DNA of 21,528 bases from Pleurocapsa sp. MO_226.B13. GTDB taxonomy: Bacteria; Cyanobacteriota; Cyanobacteriia; Cyanobacteriales; Xenococcaceae. Positions 7,118 to 15,025 of this stretch are shown here, in pieces. Under the pieces are notes generated by a model. It saw only the letters and a list, made by a program, of their open reading frames with translations. It was not told the origin of the DNA and searched no databases. The DNA is taken from NCBI GenBank assembly GCA_030064795.1, contig JASJEI010000214.1:1-21528 (forward strand), written 5' to 3'. Position 1 is the stretch's first letter; each line of letters starts with the position of its first letter. Both the position numbers and the translations under genes were made by a program.

Positions 7118-8902
7118 TTAATCAGGGACAGTAGAAATTTTTGCTGTGTTCTTCCTTTTATGGAGAACTGGTTTAAGATACTCTGGAATATTCCGTGATG
7201 GAAGTGAATTTTCTACCTCAAACTTGCGTATTTCTTCAGTAATTGCATCCCTGTTAATATCGGGCTCGTCGATCGCCAGCTGAATCGCACTACAACCAAA
7301 CTTATAAGCATCCTCAATCGATCGCCCGTATGCCAAAGCCCGATAAAAGCCTAGAGAAAATGCTTTTGCAGCTCGATCTTGTATTTCCTGTTTCATGCCA
7401 ATAACGTAATCAATATGTCTGACTATGGCATCAGCTTGAACCTCAGAATAGCAAGCATTAAGAACTACACATTTAAGATGTTTCTCAAAAAGTTGGAATA
7501 AATTAGCAAGAGCATCAGCAGCGATCTTTTTGTCTAGAAATACTAACCCAGATTCTCCAGAACCATGCCCGCAGAAATGAACGATGTTTGGGTCAAATTT
7601 TAAAATTAAGTCCTGTAGATCTGTGGAACGGACGGCTAAACCTATTTCTATCTGAAATGCTTCGCGATCGCGCGAGCTTTGTATTACCTGTTTAATATCT
7701 CGAATTTCCTCATTGAGGTCGATATTTCGTTGAGGATTTGCTTCTAGGAACAAAATTTTCTTGATTGACGTGTTACTATTACTGGGCTCAGGAAGGTCGG
7801 GAGGTTTGCGTTGTTCCCTATTGACTCGACCAGCTGTATCAGTCGTACTCTGAAAATGCTTCAAATCCCAAAGCTCAATTTCATAGGAAGAAGAGGCATG
7901 CATACCACCTCGATGAACAAACATGGCACATGGTTGCCAAGCTCCATTGATCGTCTGTCGTTGACGGGTATAGACAGTTAGTTTATTATCTTCCCACTTC
8001 AGCAGATTGTATTGCAGGGGATAACCGGGTACCCACTGCTTCACAGGTGCGCCAAAAGTACCGGCAGCAATAATTTCAATCTGTCTGCCAACGCGATGTC
8101 TAAAATTCTCTACTCCAGATTGATGTATATGACCGTGGAGGACAAGGCGGAAATTATTTAATTCAAGCATTTCCATAAAACCCCAATCTTTAATACGGTC
8201 TTCAGAAGGACTGAGGAGAGGATGATGCCAAACGGCGATCTTGAGACGACTGTTATTGTAAGTGGGATTGTTATTAATCTCTCTAATAGCATTGGTAAGA
8301 GCTTCACTATTAACACTGGCACAGGCTTTATACTCTGGAGCGTGATTCAGTTTCCAGGCAGAATTTAGACTCAGAATTAAAAGGTCTTGTTCTGGGAAAT
8401 GACGCAATTCGTATTGCTGCCTAGATTGTTGAGGATAAGGTTTACCGATAACCTTTTCGTAAAAGTCGCTGAAGTATTTAAATCGCTGCTCATACTGAAT
8501 CGGATCGGGAACTAGAACAAAATTACCATCAATGAGAAGGTTGTTTTTAAAAATATCTTCTTCATTGAGGGGGTCTGGATATCTATCGCGCCTGACGGGT
8601 GTAAAAGCTTCTTCAGATAGCTCCCAATTAAGGTCGTGGTTGCCAGGAACGATCGCAACTTGTCTTTGCCTCAGTCCGAAGTCTGTCATAATATTTCTGA
8701 TAAACAGTTCGGCAGCTACATATTCTTCTGGCAGTGATTTATTAGCAATATCGCCAGAAATGACCAAAGCATCGAGATTGGAAGATTGGCTGGGTTCTAG
8801 TTGAGGTAAAAGTTGATTCAAATCGCCATATAGTTGACCGTGCCAGAGATTGGCATCTTGAATGTTACCAAAGTGGAGATCTGATAGGTGGAGAATATAC
8901 AT
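7118..8902 (-). CDS. metallophosphoesterase-CHAT protease fusion protein
   Basis: The 594-residue protein begins with a calcineurin-like phosphoesterase domain (1-342) carrying all five motifs: D8-x-H10, GD 50-51, GNHD 87-90, H226 and GHIH 257-260. A linker rich in Pro, Ser and Asn (about 355-378) leads to a CHAT domain (381-545). It starts KKILFLEANP, has the catalytic His in VHFCGHGSGE (His446) and the catalytic Cys in CVVLNACYS (Cys484), and ends with FGCSAIQL. CHAT domains are caspase-like cysteine peptidases used as effectors in bacterial conflict systems. The first 340 residues are paralogous to those of the next gene, 170 bases downstream on the same strand, and similarity stops at the domain boundary. 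It is the only member of the locus with every expected catalytic residue. The activating signal and the peptidase target are not visible. Start chosen at the ATG opening MYILHLSDLHFG, as in the paralogue. Confidence 0.9.
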   Translation of the reverse strand: MYILHLSDLHFGNIQDANLWHGQLYGDLNQLLPQLEPSQSSNLDALVISGDIANKSLPEEYVAAELFIRNIMTDFGLRQRQVAIVPGNHDLNWELSEEAFTPVRRDRYPDPLNEEDIFKNNLLIDGNFVLVPDPIQYEQRFKYFSDFYEKVIGKPYPQQSRQQYELRHFPEQDLLILSLNSAWKLNHAPEYKACASVNSEALTNAIREINNNPTYNNSRLKIAVWHHPLLSPSEDRIKDWGFMEMLELNNFRLVLHGHIHQSGVENFRHRVGRQIEIIAAGTFGAPVKQWVPGYPLQYNLLKWEDNKLTVYTRQRQTINGAWQPCAMFVHRGGMHASSSYEIELWDLKHFQSTTDTAGRVNREQRKPPDLPEPSNSNTSIKKILFLEANPQRNIDLNEEIRDIKQVIQSSRDREAFQIEIGLAVRSTDLQDLILKFDPNIVHFCGHGSGESGLVFLDKKIAADALANLFQLFEKHLKCVVLNACYSEVQADAIVRHIDYVIGMKQEIQDRAAKAFSLGFYRALAYGRSIEDAYKFGCSAIQLAIDEPDINRDAITEEIRKFEVENSLPSRNIPEYLKPVLHKRKNTAKISTVPD

Positions 8903-8992
8903 CTTAAGATAATCGAAGCAGAAAATTTGAAGTCAATGCTAGTAAAATACGCGATCGCGCTTGAGCTATCCCCTACAGATAGACTACTTTTC

Positions 8993-9046
8993 AAGTTGCC
9001 GAAATTTTCCAGATGTTTTGAACCAGCCTCTAGAAATCGGCAACTT
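8993..9046. repeat. perfect 10-bp inverted repeat
   Basis: AAGTTGCCGA (8993-9002) and TCGGCAACTT (9037-9046) are exact reverse complements separated by 34 bases. The right arm overlaps the end of the unidentified reading frame at 9030-9308. It may be the edge of a small mobile element or a long-loop hairpin; no target-site duplication was recognised. Confidence 0.5.
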
Positions 9047-9308
9047 CCGAGCGTCTAACGATCGCGAGCGATCGCACCTTTTTAATCTGGTTGATAATGG
9101 TTGCAAAATAATCAGCAAACAGTAGTCTTACGGCAACCTTGACCTGCGTATTCACCAAAGAACCAGAATTGCCAGCAGCAGACATATTAGTAGTAATTCG
9201 CTCTCTAAATCGCGCTAATTTTAAATTTTGCCAATCAATGTAATGACTGGGAGTATTGCAAGTTTGGTTTGAGATTATTTGTATTCTTATTAAATTTATT
9301 TTCCTCCC
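9030..9308 (-). pseudogene. unidentified reading-frame remnant
   Basis: A minus-strand frame is open between stops for 92 codons. It reads like protein (for example SHYIDWQNLKLARFRE, then NTQVKVAVRLLFADYF), but has only one ATG, at 9183-9185, which would give 51 residues. I do not recognise the family. The N-terminal part before the ATG looks as protein-like as the rest, so this is more likely the tail of a larger, lost gene than a small gene. Confidence 0.3.
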
Positions 9309-9406
9309 CTAAGTTTTGAGAAGAGTTAATCTTTTTCTCGAATCTTCTATATTTGTTGCAAAACCTTATCGACCTAAATATAGCAATACGAACTTATATT
9401 AGGACA

Positions 9407-9440
9407 CTCACTACTCACTACTCCCTACTCCCTACTCACG
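9407..9440. repeat. heptamer short tandem repeat
   Basis: Two copies of CTCACTA (9407-9420) are followed by two of CTCCCTA (9421-9434) and a partial fifth unit. This matches the 7-bp short tandemly repeated repetitive (STRR) sequences common between genes in cyanobacteria. Confidence 0.75.
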
Positions 9441-9628
9441 AGGGATTAATTTTTCTGTCCTAACCAAAAGACGTACTGCGATAGAAGCTGTTTTGGAAGA
9501 TTGAGCAAGAAGAGTTGAGTCAAAAGAGGCGTAAACGGCTAATTTAACAGCTTAAATTATACCTTTAAAATAATCAGGCAATATGAGGAACTTGTGAAGA
9601 ACAGACTAGTTTTTAGATTATGTAATTA

Positions 9629-9868
9629 TTATGTAATCAAATAAAGAGAAGAGGCGATCGCCTTATCAGCTTCAAAAATAGTCTCGTCGTAAAGTCCCTC
9701 ATTGAGAACTAATACTGCCACTCTGTTAACTTGCGGATCGACAATCCAATATTCACTGATGTTTCTAGCTGCATACTTGGATCGCTTGTAACGATAATCC
9801 CTGTCTCGATTTACTTTACCAGGAGAGACGACTTCTACTACCAAAGCAGGAGGAGGCATATCGGACAT
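9629..9868 (-). pseudogene. truncated Uma2 family (PD-(D/E)XK) nuclease fragment
   Basis: The 79-residue frame contains the central Uma2 core: PPALVVEVVSP, a basic stretch DYRYKRSKYAARN and ISEYWIVDPQVNRVAVL. Full proteins are about 180-200 residues. Here the N-terminal half with its first catalytic Asp is missing: a TAG lies three codons before the ATG, and the heptamer repeat at 9884-9911 starts where the lost part should be. The C-terminus ends in SSLYLIT instead of the usual SPTFP-type strand, suggesting a frameshift there as well. Uma2 genes are abundant in cyanobacteria and of uncertain role. This copy is very likely dead. Confidence 0.7.
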
Positions 9869-9883
9869 AATGGTCTAATGCTC

Positions 9884-9911
9884 TGCTAATTGCTAATTGC
9901 TAATTGCTAAT
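9884..9911. repeat. four tandem heptamers TGCTAAT
   Basis: Four exact copies of TGCTAAT form an STRR-type repeat immediately upstream of the Uma2 fragment, at the point of its truncation. Confidence 0.85.
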
Positions 9912-10002
9912 AGAGATGTACCTCACTCAACCGAGAATTGCTATAAAAGTCTTAAATTAATTATCGATTGCGCGATCGCCAAGCAAAAATAAGTTTATTC
10001 GA

Positions 10003-10779
10003 TTAAACATTCTTTGTCTTTTGCAACTTAAATGCTACCGAATACGGACGAGTTTTACAATTTTGCAGCTGTTTTTCGTTTTGTGCCAAATGGAATCTTT
10101 CTTCTGTAAGTCTTGGTTCATCAAAGTCAATAATTTCAAACCCTGAAGACTTAAATGCTTTCCAGTAATCAGAAAGTGGTCTATGAAACCAAATAAATTC
10201 AGATGTGAAATGTTTCCAGGGTGGTTCGATACATTTGTGGCGTTCAAAATAAGAAAAATTCCAACTATAATTAACCTCTTCACTATTTTCTGAAACTATA
10301 GCTTTTCCTTGAGGAAAACAAGGATGGGAAAAAACTAAAACGACATTGCCACCTAATTTCAAAACTCGATTAAAAGCATTTAATGCACCTTTCAAATCTG
10401 GCACATCCATCAGTACATAATTAGCGACAATTAAATCGAAGCAGCGATCGCATAGCTTTTCTAATCTCGAACAATCATCGACATAAAAATCAATCTGAAG
10501 ATTCTTGATTGCCGATTTTTCTTTGGCGATCGCAATCATTTTCTCTGATATATCAATTCCTGTGACTATTGCATCTTGCTGGGCTAATTTGCCAGCTAGA
10601 TAGCCTGTACCGCAACCAGCATCTAGAATAGATCTACCTCGTACTTCTCCTACGAACTTCCATAAAATCGGATCGGAATTTAAAATGCGGTTGCTGTCTC
10701 CATCTTCCCCTACTTGAATTTCCCAATCAGCAGCAACTCTATTCCAAAATTCGCTTACTTCTCGATCTATACTGTTCAT
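10003..10779 (-). CDS. class I SAM-dependent methyltransferase
   Basis: The 258-residue protein has the Rossmann-fold SAM-binding motif ILDAGCGTGYLAGKLA (residues 51-66), an acidic strand end at GIDISEKM, and the post-motif region FDLIVANYVLMDVPDLKGAL followed by LGGNVVLVFSHPCF. This is the Methyltransf_11/25 type of fold. The C-terminal half (FSYFERHKCIEPPW, FHRPLSDYWKAFKSSGFEI) resembles small-molecule methyltransferases, but the substrate cannot be told from sequence. The gene lies 71 bases downstream of the ACT-domain gene on the same strand and may share its transcript. Start is the ATG opening MNSIDREVSEFWN, a common beginning in the family. Confidence 0.88.
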   Translation of the reverse strand: MNSIDREVSEFWNRVAADWEIQVGEDGDSNRILNSDPILWKFVGEVRGRSILDAGCGTGYLAGKLAQQDAIVTGIDISEKMIAIAKEKSAIKNLQIDFYVDDCSRLEKLCDRCFDLIVANYVLMDVPDLKGALNAFNRVLKLGGNVVLVFSHPCFPQGKAIVSENSEEVNYSWNFSYFERHKCIEPPWKHFTSEFIWFHRPLSDYWKAFKSSGFEIIDFDEPRLTEERFHLAQNEKQLQNCKTRPYSVAFKLQKTKNV

Positions 10780-10850
10780 AATTTTTGGATAGCTTTTGTT
10801 ACGAACTGTTAATTATACAAAAATTCAATTTTTAAGATCGGGATATTGTT

Positions 10851-11246
10851 TCAGCTTGAAAATTCTTTGAGTAAAATCATTGCCTCTTGAGTGCGGGAAA
10901 CGGGTACAAATAAATGATCGTGATAATAAGCAGAAACAGGATTAACGCCGATCTTATGTTCGGCAAGTTTAGTAGTAACAGCAGCTAAAAAACCCACCGC
11001 GGACAAACTAGAATGAATAGAAAGAGTAATCATAGAAAAGACAGCCGTATAAGAAAGATCGACCGCATCAGCTTGTTCGCGTTTTAAAATTAAGGTCAGT
11101 CCTTCTTCTTCTCTAAATGTACAAACTGGGTTCAGTTGAGAATAGCGATTATCGCGATCGCTAACGCTACAAAATACATACTCTCCTTGACAAAGTATTG
11201 GCTGCATAGATTGCAACAAAGTATTGAGATTTGTCTCACCTGACAT
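10851..11246 (-). CDS. ACT domain-containing protein
   Basis: The 131-residue protein matches the two-part ACT-domain family once called DUF2241. The N-terminal half (residues 1-60) has ILCQGEYVFCSVSD and REEEGLTLILKREQAD. The C-terminal half (about 65-130) has the ACT-like pattern LSAVGFLAAVTTKLAEHKIGVNPVSAYYHDHLFVPV. ACT domains usually bind small ligands such as amino acids; this stand-alone family has no settled function. The gene follows thiO/thiG by 51 bases on the same strand, with a small hairpin in the gap, so it may be co-transcribed. Whether it senses glycine or a thiamine-related amino acid is only a guess from position. Confidence 0.85.
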   Translation of the reverse strand: MSGETNLNTLLQSMQPILCQGEYVFCSVSDRDNRYSQLNPVCTFREEEGLTLILKREQADAVDLSYTAVFSMITLSIHSSLSAVGFLAAVTTKLAEHKIGVNPVSAYYHDHLFVPVSRTQEAMILLKEFSS

Positions 11247-11279
11247 AAATTTGATTTTTAGAATCTTTGAAGATACAAC

Positions 11280-11294
11280 AGCCTAAAACAGGCT
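11280..11294 (-). promoter_or_regulatory. small hairpin between thiO/thiG and the ACT gene
   Basis: On the minus strand AGCCT-GTTTT-AGGCT forms a perfect 5-bp stem just after the thiO/thiG stop codon. No U-run follows, so at most it is a weak pause or processing site. Confidence 0.25.
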
Positions 11295-11297
11295 AAT

Positions 11298-13295
11298 TTA
11301 ACTGACTGTACCTGTCAGGGGAGAACTAGCGGTGGCGTATTGTTTGACGGGAATTCTACCTGATAGATAAGCCAGTCTACCTGCTTCAGTTGCCAAACCC
11401 ATTGCCCGTGCCATGGTTACGGGGTTTTTAGCCAAAGCGATCGCGCTATTAATCAGTAGGGCATCTGCCCCCATCTCCATACCCAAAGCTGCCTCGCTAG
11501 GTGTACCGATACCGGCATCAACGACTACGGGAATATTTGCCTCTTCGATGATGATGCTAATGTTGGCTGCATTATTAATTCCCTGTCCCGAACCAATAGG
11601 CGAACCCAAAGGCATTACTGTGGCGCATCCTACTTCTTCTAAACGTTTAGCCAGCAAGGGGTCGGCATTGATATAGGGTAAGACGGCAAAACCTTCTTGG
11701 ACTAGTTTTTCGGCTGCTATTAACGTGCCCATAGGATCGGGAAGAAGATATTTGGCATCGGGAATTACTTCTAGCTTCACAAAGTTATTATCTTCCTGTC
11801 CCAACAGCTTCGCCATTTCCCTACCCAAACGGGCAACTCGAACTGCTTCCTCGGCGGTTTTGCAGCCTGCGGTATTGGGTAGCATCCAAATTTTACTCCA
11901 GTCCAGTGCTGAGGCTAACCCTTCATGTCCTGGTGCTTTGGTTTGTACTCTTCTGACCGCTACAGTGACAATTTCGCAACCGCTAGCAGCCACACTTTGT
12001 TGCATCGCTTCGATACTAGGATATTTACCCGTGCCAGTCATGAGACGTGAATTAAAAGTACGTCCTGCAATGGTCAACTTGTCTTTAGCTTCGTTTCGCT
12101 CGGATAACAAGGAAGTCGAGGATGCACGTAAGCCTGTTTGAGGAGTTGATTCAATCTGAAGAGAAAGTTTGGGTGTATTGCTGTCTAAGTTACTGATGGG
12201 TGTCATAAGGTTTGATTGATGAAAACGTCGATCGCTAAACTCTGCTAGAAGGGGATCGGATTTTTGTTCTAAGATTAAGTCGGCAATCAAAGAAGCAGTG
12301 ATAGGCGCGAGAAGCACGCCATTGCGATAGTGTCCCGTAGCTAAAAATAGATTTTCACAGGCGACACTGCGACCGAGAATAGGTAACTGGTCGGGAGTAC
12401 CAGGACGAAAACCCCACCAAAGTTCTTCGATTTGCCATTCAGCAGCAGCAGGATAGAGTTCGATAGTTTTATTAAGTAGGCTTTGGATACCCTGGGGAGT
12501 ATTAAACGGAGTCCATTCTACTTCTTCTACGGTTGCCCCAACGATTAATCTACCATCTTGTCGCGGTACGAGATAAATACCATCGCCATATAAAACCCTT
12601 TGCAGGGGGAAGGGTTGGTGTAGTTTGGTCGGCATCCGCAAGGAGAGCATTTGTCCCTTTACGGGACGTACGGGTAAGGGTAACAGTTGACCAGACCACG
12701 AACCCGCAGCGAGGACGTATTGGTCTGCTTCTAATAATCCCGTACTGGTTAACACCCCGTTAACTTTGCCCTGCTGTTGTTGAAAGGCTTTGACACTGAC
12801 TCCTTCTTGAATCTCTACTCCCAAAGTTTGAGCGGACTGCAACAGCGATCGCATCAGACAACGATTATCTACTTGTCCGTCTTCGGGATACCACCAACCA
12901 CCAACCACGCGATCGCCCAATCCTGGCTGATAGAGTTGAATTGTCTGTCGGTCTAACCAGACGGCATTATTGTCTTCTACAATCGATTCTGGTTCGCTGT
13001 ATACTGGGGCAAGAATTCCACAAGGTAAATAGCCCGTTTCGACTCCCGCGATCGCTTCTAGCTTTTGCGTCCATTCGGGATACAACCAACGAGAACGCAG
13101 ACATAATTCTAAGAGGGGTTCGGAGGTTAGCTGTTCTGCCCTTGGTGCTAACATTCCTGCTGCTGCATTGCCCGCAGACTGCATAAAATCCTGGCTAATG
13201 ACGGTAACTTTTGCTCCCTGGCGTTTTAATTCTACGGCGATCGCCAGTCCAATTACGCCACCACCAACAATCAGAATATCTCTTGTTGCTTTCAT
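11298..13295 (-). CDS. thiO/thiG: bifunctional glycine oxidase ThiO / thiazole synthase ThiG
   Basis: The 665-residue protein is the cyanobacterial ThiO-ThiG fusion. Residues 1-360 are a DAO-type FAD oxidase: GGGVIG at 11-16, GMLAPRAEQ near 47-55, [27 protein letters not shown] and the C-terminal [13 protein letters not shown]. It oxidises glycine to dehydroglycine. A poorly conserved linker (361-405) leads to ThiG (406-650): [23 protein letters not shown] at 474-477, catalytic Lys507 in [19 protein letters not shown] and [29 protein letters not shown]. ThiG builds the thiazole ring from deoxyxylulose 5-phosphate, dehydroglycine and sulfur from ThiS, which is not in this window. Length and motifs are complete. 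No TPP riboswitch was found in the 300 bases upstream. Confidence 0.97.
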   Translation of the reverse strand: MKATRDILIVGGGVIGLAIAVELKRQGAKVTVISQDFMQSAGNAAAGMLAPRAEQLTSEPLLELCLRSRWLYPEWTQKLEAIAGVETGYLPCGILAPVYSEPESIVEDNNAVWLDRQTIQLYQPGLGDRVVGGWWYPEDGQVDNRCLMRSLLQSAQTLGVEIQEGVSVKAFQQQQGKVNGVLTSTGLLEADQYVLAAGSWSGQLLPLPVRPVKGQMLSLRMPTKLHQPFPLQRVLYGDGIYLVPRQDGRLIVGATVEEVEWTPFNTPQGIQSLLNKTIELYPAAAEWQIEELWWGFRPGTPDQLPILGRSVACENLFLATGHYRNGVLLAPITASLIADLILEQKSDPLLAEFSDRRFHQSNLMTPISNLDSNTPKLSLQIESTPQTGLRASSTSLLSERNEAKDKLTIAGRTFNSRLMTGTGKYPSIEAMQQSVAASGCEIVTVAVRRVQTKAPGHEGLASALDWSKIWMLPNTAGCKTAEEAVRVARLGREMAKLLGQEDNNFVKLEVIPDAKYLLPDPMGTLIAAEKLVQEGFAVLPYINADPLLAKRLEEVGCATVMPLGSPIGSGQGINNAANISIIIEEANIPVVVDAGIGTPSEAALGMEMGADALLINSAIALAKNPVTMARAMGLATEAGRLAYLSGRIPVKQYATASSPLTGTVS

Positions 13296-13595
13296 ACTTC
13301 CTCAATAATCGTCAACTGACCGCTAATGAACCCCCAACCCTATCACTTTAACGTGAAACCTTTTAAGAATCATCTAATTCAAATCAGATTCCCAAAAATC
13401 TTGGTTTAGTGGTCTGTCCACTTTGATTTGAGGGATAAATATCAATCGGTATCTCCCCTGCCTGCTTTAGTACATCGGGAATTCAATTTGTGGAACAGCC
13501 GATCCATCCATCTGCGTTCATCCGCGTTCATCTGCGGACGCGATCGCCAGTTGTCTCAGAGGTCAATGCAAATTGCTGTAAAAATAATAAAATAG
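13296..13595. other. intergenic stretch between pstS and thiO/thiG
   Basis: No gene is supported. The span holds a 10-bp tandem repeat (listed separately), HIP1 sites near 13540, and a small TCAC/GTGA inverted repeat near 13350. I looked for TPP riboswitch core elements on the minus strand and did not find them. Confidence 0.5.
13509..13538. repeat. three tandem 10-bp units
   Basis: CATCTGCGTT, CATCCGCGTT and CATCTGCGGA follow one another directly. Related sequences are found as dispersed intergenic repeats in many bacterial genomes; three units with no spacers do not suggest CRISPR. Confidence 0.7.
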
Positions 13596-14642
13596 TTAAA
13601 AAGTTGCTTGTTTGCGCAAGAGTTCCCCAATAGTTAGGTTAAATGCAGATTTTCCCTCAAAAACAGTACCAACTTTACCCCGTTGAAAATGAATTTCGGT
13701 TAGCTGATAGCCATCTTCGGGTAAGGGTACGTATCCTACCTGAGTGACTACTTCTGGTGCTTGTTCTATGTACATTTCAACAAATTCTTGGAGGTCGGGA
13801 TTTTTCTGGGCCGCACTAGAATTGACATAAATAAATAGAGGACGAGATAAAGGTTGATATTCTCCTGCTTCTACAGTTTCGCGAGAAGGCAACACTGGCC
13901 CTTCACCGCGATCGACCGCTACAGCTTTCATGTTATCTTGGTCGGATTCGTAGTAAGCTAGCCCCAAGTATCCCAAGGCATTAGGATCTTGCTCTACCCC
14001 CTGGACTAATATGTTATCGTCTTCGCTTTTGAGATAGTCGCTGCGACTTGCTCCCGACTCGCCTACTACCGCCTCGGTAAAGTAGTCATAAGTCCCCGAT
14101 GCCTCTCCTGGGCCATATAGATTCAAAGGTCGATCTGGAAATTCCGAATTAACTTGATTCCAGCGATTAACCCGATCTTCTGCTTCTGGCGACCAAATTT
14201 TAGCTAATTCTTCGATGGTGATACTTTCTAACCAGTCATTAGCAGGGTTTGCTATTACCGTTAAGGCATCAAAAGCAATCGGTAACTCGATATAGGCTAC
14301 TCCCGCTTCTTTGCAGGCTTTCATCTCCGCTGCGGAAATGGGACGAGAAGCATTGTTGATCTCGGTTTCTCCCGCGCAAAATTTCTTAAACCCACCACCA
14401 GTACCAGAAAAATTTACCGTTATGTCTGTATCTGCTTTGGCAGTACGATACTGCTCTGCTATGGCGTTAGTAATAGGATATACTGTGCTCGAACCATCGA
14501 TGTTAATCGCTGGGTTTTGCTCGGAAACTACTCCCCCCGAACAAGAGCTTAAGATAGTTGCGATCGCTATACCCAGTAAACTCCGCTTTACAGTTTTAGT
14601 TGCATCGATCGCCCCAGAGCGATCGATTATTGCTGTTTTCAT
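13596..14642 (-). CDS. pstS: PstS-family phosphate-binding lipoprotein
   Basis: The 348-residue protein has a signal peptide with lipobox LSSC (Cys34), so it should be anchored in the plasma membrane facing the periplasm. The mature part follows the PstS order: [45 protein letters not shown], a central [30 protein letters not shown] and a C-terminal GYVPLP. These residues bind phosphate in the family. No pstCAB permease genes follow, so it is an orphan binding protein, as with the related SphX proteins of cyanobacteria. Two Pho-box-like repeats lie 71-89 bases upstream of the start, which fits phosphate-starvation control. The exact ligand within the PstS/SphX group is inferred. Confidence 0.9.
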   Translation of the reverse strand: MKTAIIDRSGAIDATKTVKRSLLGIAIATILSSCSGGVVSEQNPAINIDGSSTVYPITNAIAEQYRTAKADTDITVNFSGTGGGFKKFCAGETEINNASRPISAAEMKACKEAGVAYIELPIAFDALTVIANPANDWLESITIEELAKIWSPEAEDRVNRWNQVNSEFPDRPLNLYGPGEASGTYDYFTEAVVGESGASRSDYLKSEDDNILVQGVEQDPNALGYLGLAYYESDQDNMKAVAVDRGEGPVLPSRETVEAGEYQPLSRPLFIYVNSSAAQKNPDLQEFVEMYIEQAPEVVTQVGYVPLPEDGYQLTEIHFQRGKVGTVFEGKSAFNLTIGELLRKQATF

Positions 14643-14712
14643 TTTTCTATTTTCTCAAATAACAGTACTTGAGAAAATCCTATAGAAAGCTGACCAAAAC
14701 AAGTTGATACAA

Positions 14713-14731
14713 AGGTTAAGCCAAAGTTAAC
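14713..14731 (-). promoter_or_regulatory. two Pho-box-like repeats upstream of pstS
   Basis: On the minus strand GTTAACTT (14724-14731) is followed by CTTAACCT (14713-14720). Their starts are 11 bases apart, the spacing of cyanobacterial Pho boxes, and CTTAACCT fits the consensus (C/T)TTAA(C/T)(C/T)(T/A) exactly. They probably bind the response regulator SphR/PhoB. A clear third unit is not visible. Confidence 0.6.
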
Positions 14732-14864
14732 AAAGATTGTGATTCTAAGTAAATAATTGCTAAGTACGCAAGTAGAAATAATTATAAAATCGATGTTGCT
14801 CATATTTTGAATGAGTTATACCATTTCTCTTTGAAGTTGCACTTAATATTTTTTGTTTAGTCTC

Positions 14865-14888
14865 ACGCAAAGTCGCAAAGGCACAAAG
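14865..14888. repeat. three 8-bp units of (A/T/G)CGCAAAG type
   Basis: ACGCAAAG, TCGCAAAG and GCACAAAG follow directly. Similar short repeats occur widely between cyanobacterial genes. It sits in the 383-bp gap between the transporter gene and pstS, which otherwise holds only the Pho boxes and the heptamer repeat. Confidence 0.55.
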
Positions 14889-14940
14889 AAGTTAAATTTT
14901 AGAAGAGTGAATTATTATAGAGAATTAGTATTACTCTACA

Positions 14941-14975
14941 CTTGCTACTTGCTACTTGCTACTTGCTACTTGCTA
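14941..14975. repeat. five tandem heptamers CTTGCTA
   Basis: Five exact copies of CTTGCTA, an STRR-type repeat, lie just downstream of the EamA transporter gene. Confidence 0.85.
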
Positions 14976-15025
14976 CTACTTAATCGTGCTATTTTCTATT
15001 TAATTATGCCCATATGCCCACCTAC

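Larger units (their letters stand above)
8903..9628. other. gene-poor stretch upstream of the conflict module
   Basis: No intact gene is supported over these 726 bases. It holds HIP1-like sites (around 8950 and 9060), a 10-bp inverted repeat, a reading-frame remnant on the minus strand and a heptamer repeat, each listed separately. The promoter of the CHAT fusion gene should lie here, but I cannot assign -35 and -10 boxes with confidence. Confidence 0.5.

Noticed and set aside
11725..12141. Plus-strand frame of 138 codons within thiO/thiG
   Set aside because: It lies antisense to the well-conserved ThiG domain and has no recognisable motifs.
13501..13540. CRISPR-like array
   Set aside because: The 10-bp units are directly joined with no spacers and are far too short.
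13296..13595. TPP riboswitch upstream of thiO/thiG
   Set aside because: A CTGAGA hexamer occurs on the minus strand near 13553-13558, but the remaining conserved TPP core elements are absent and it lies too far from the gene.
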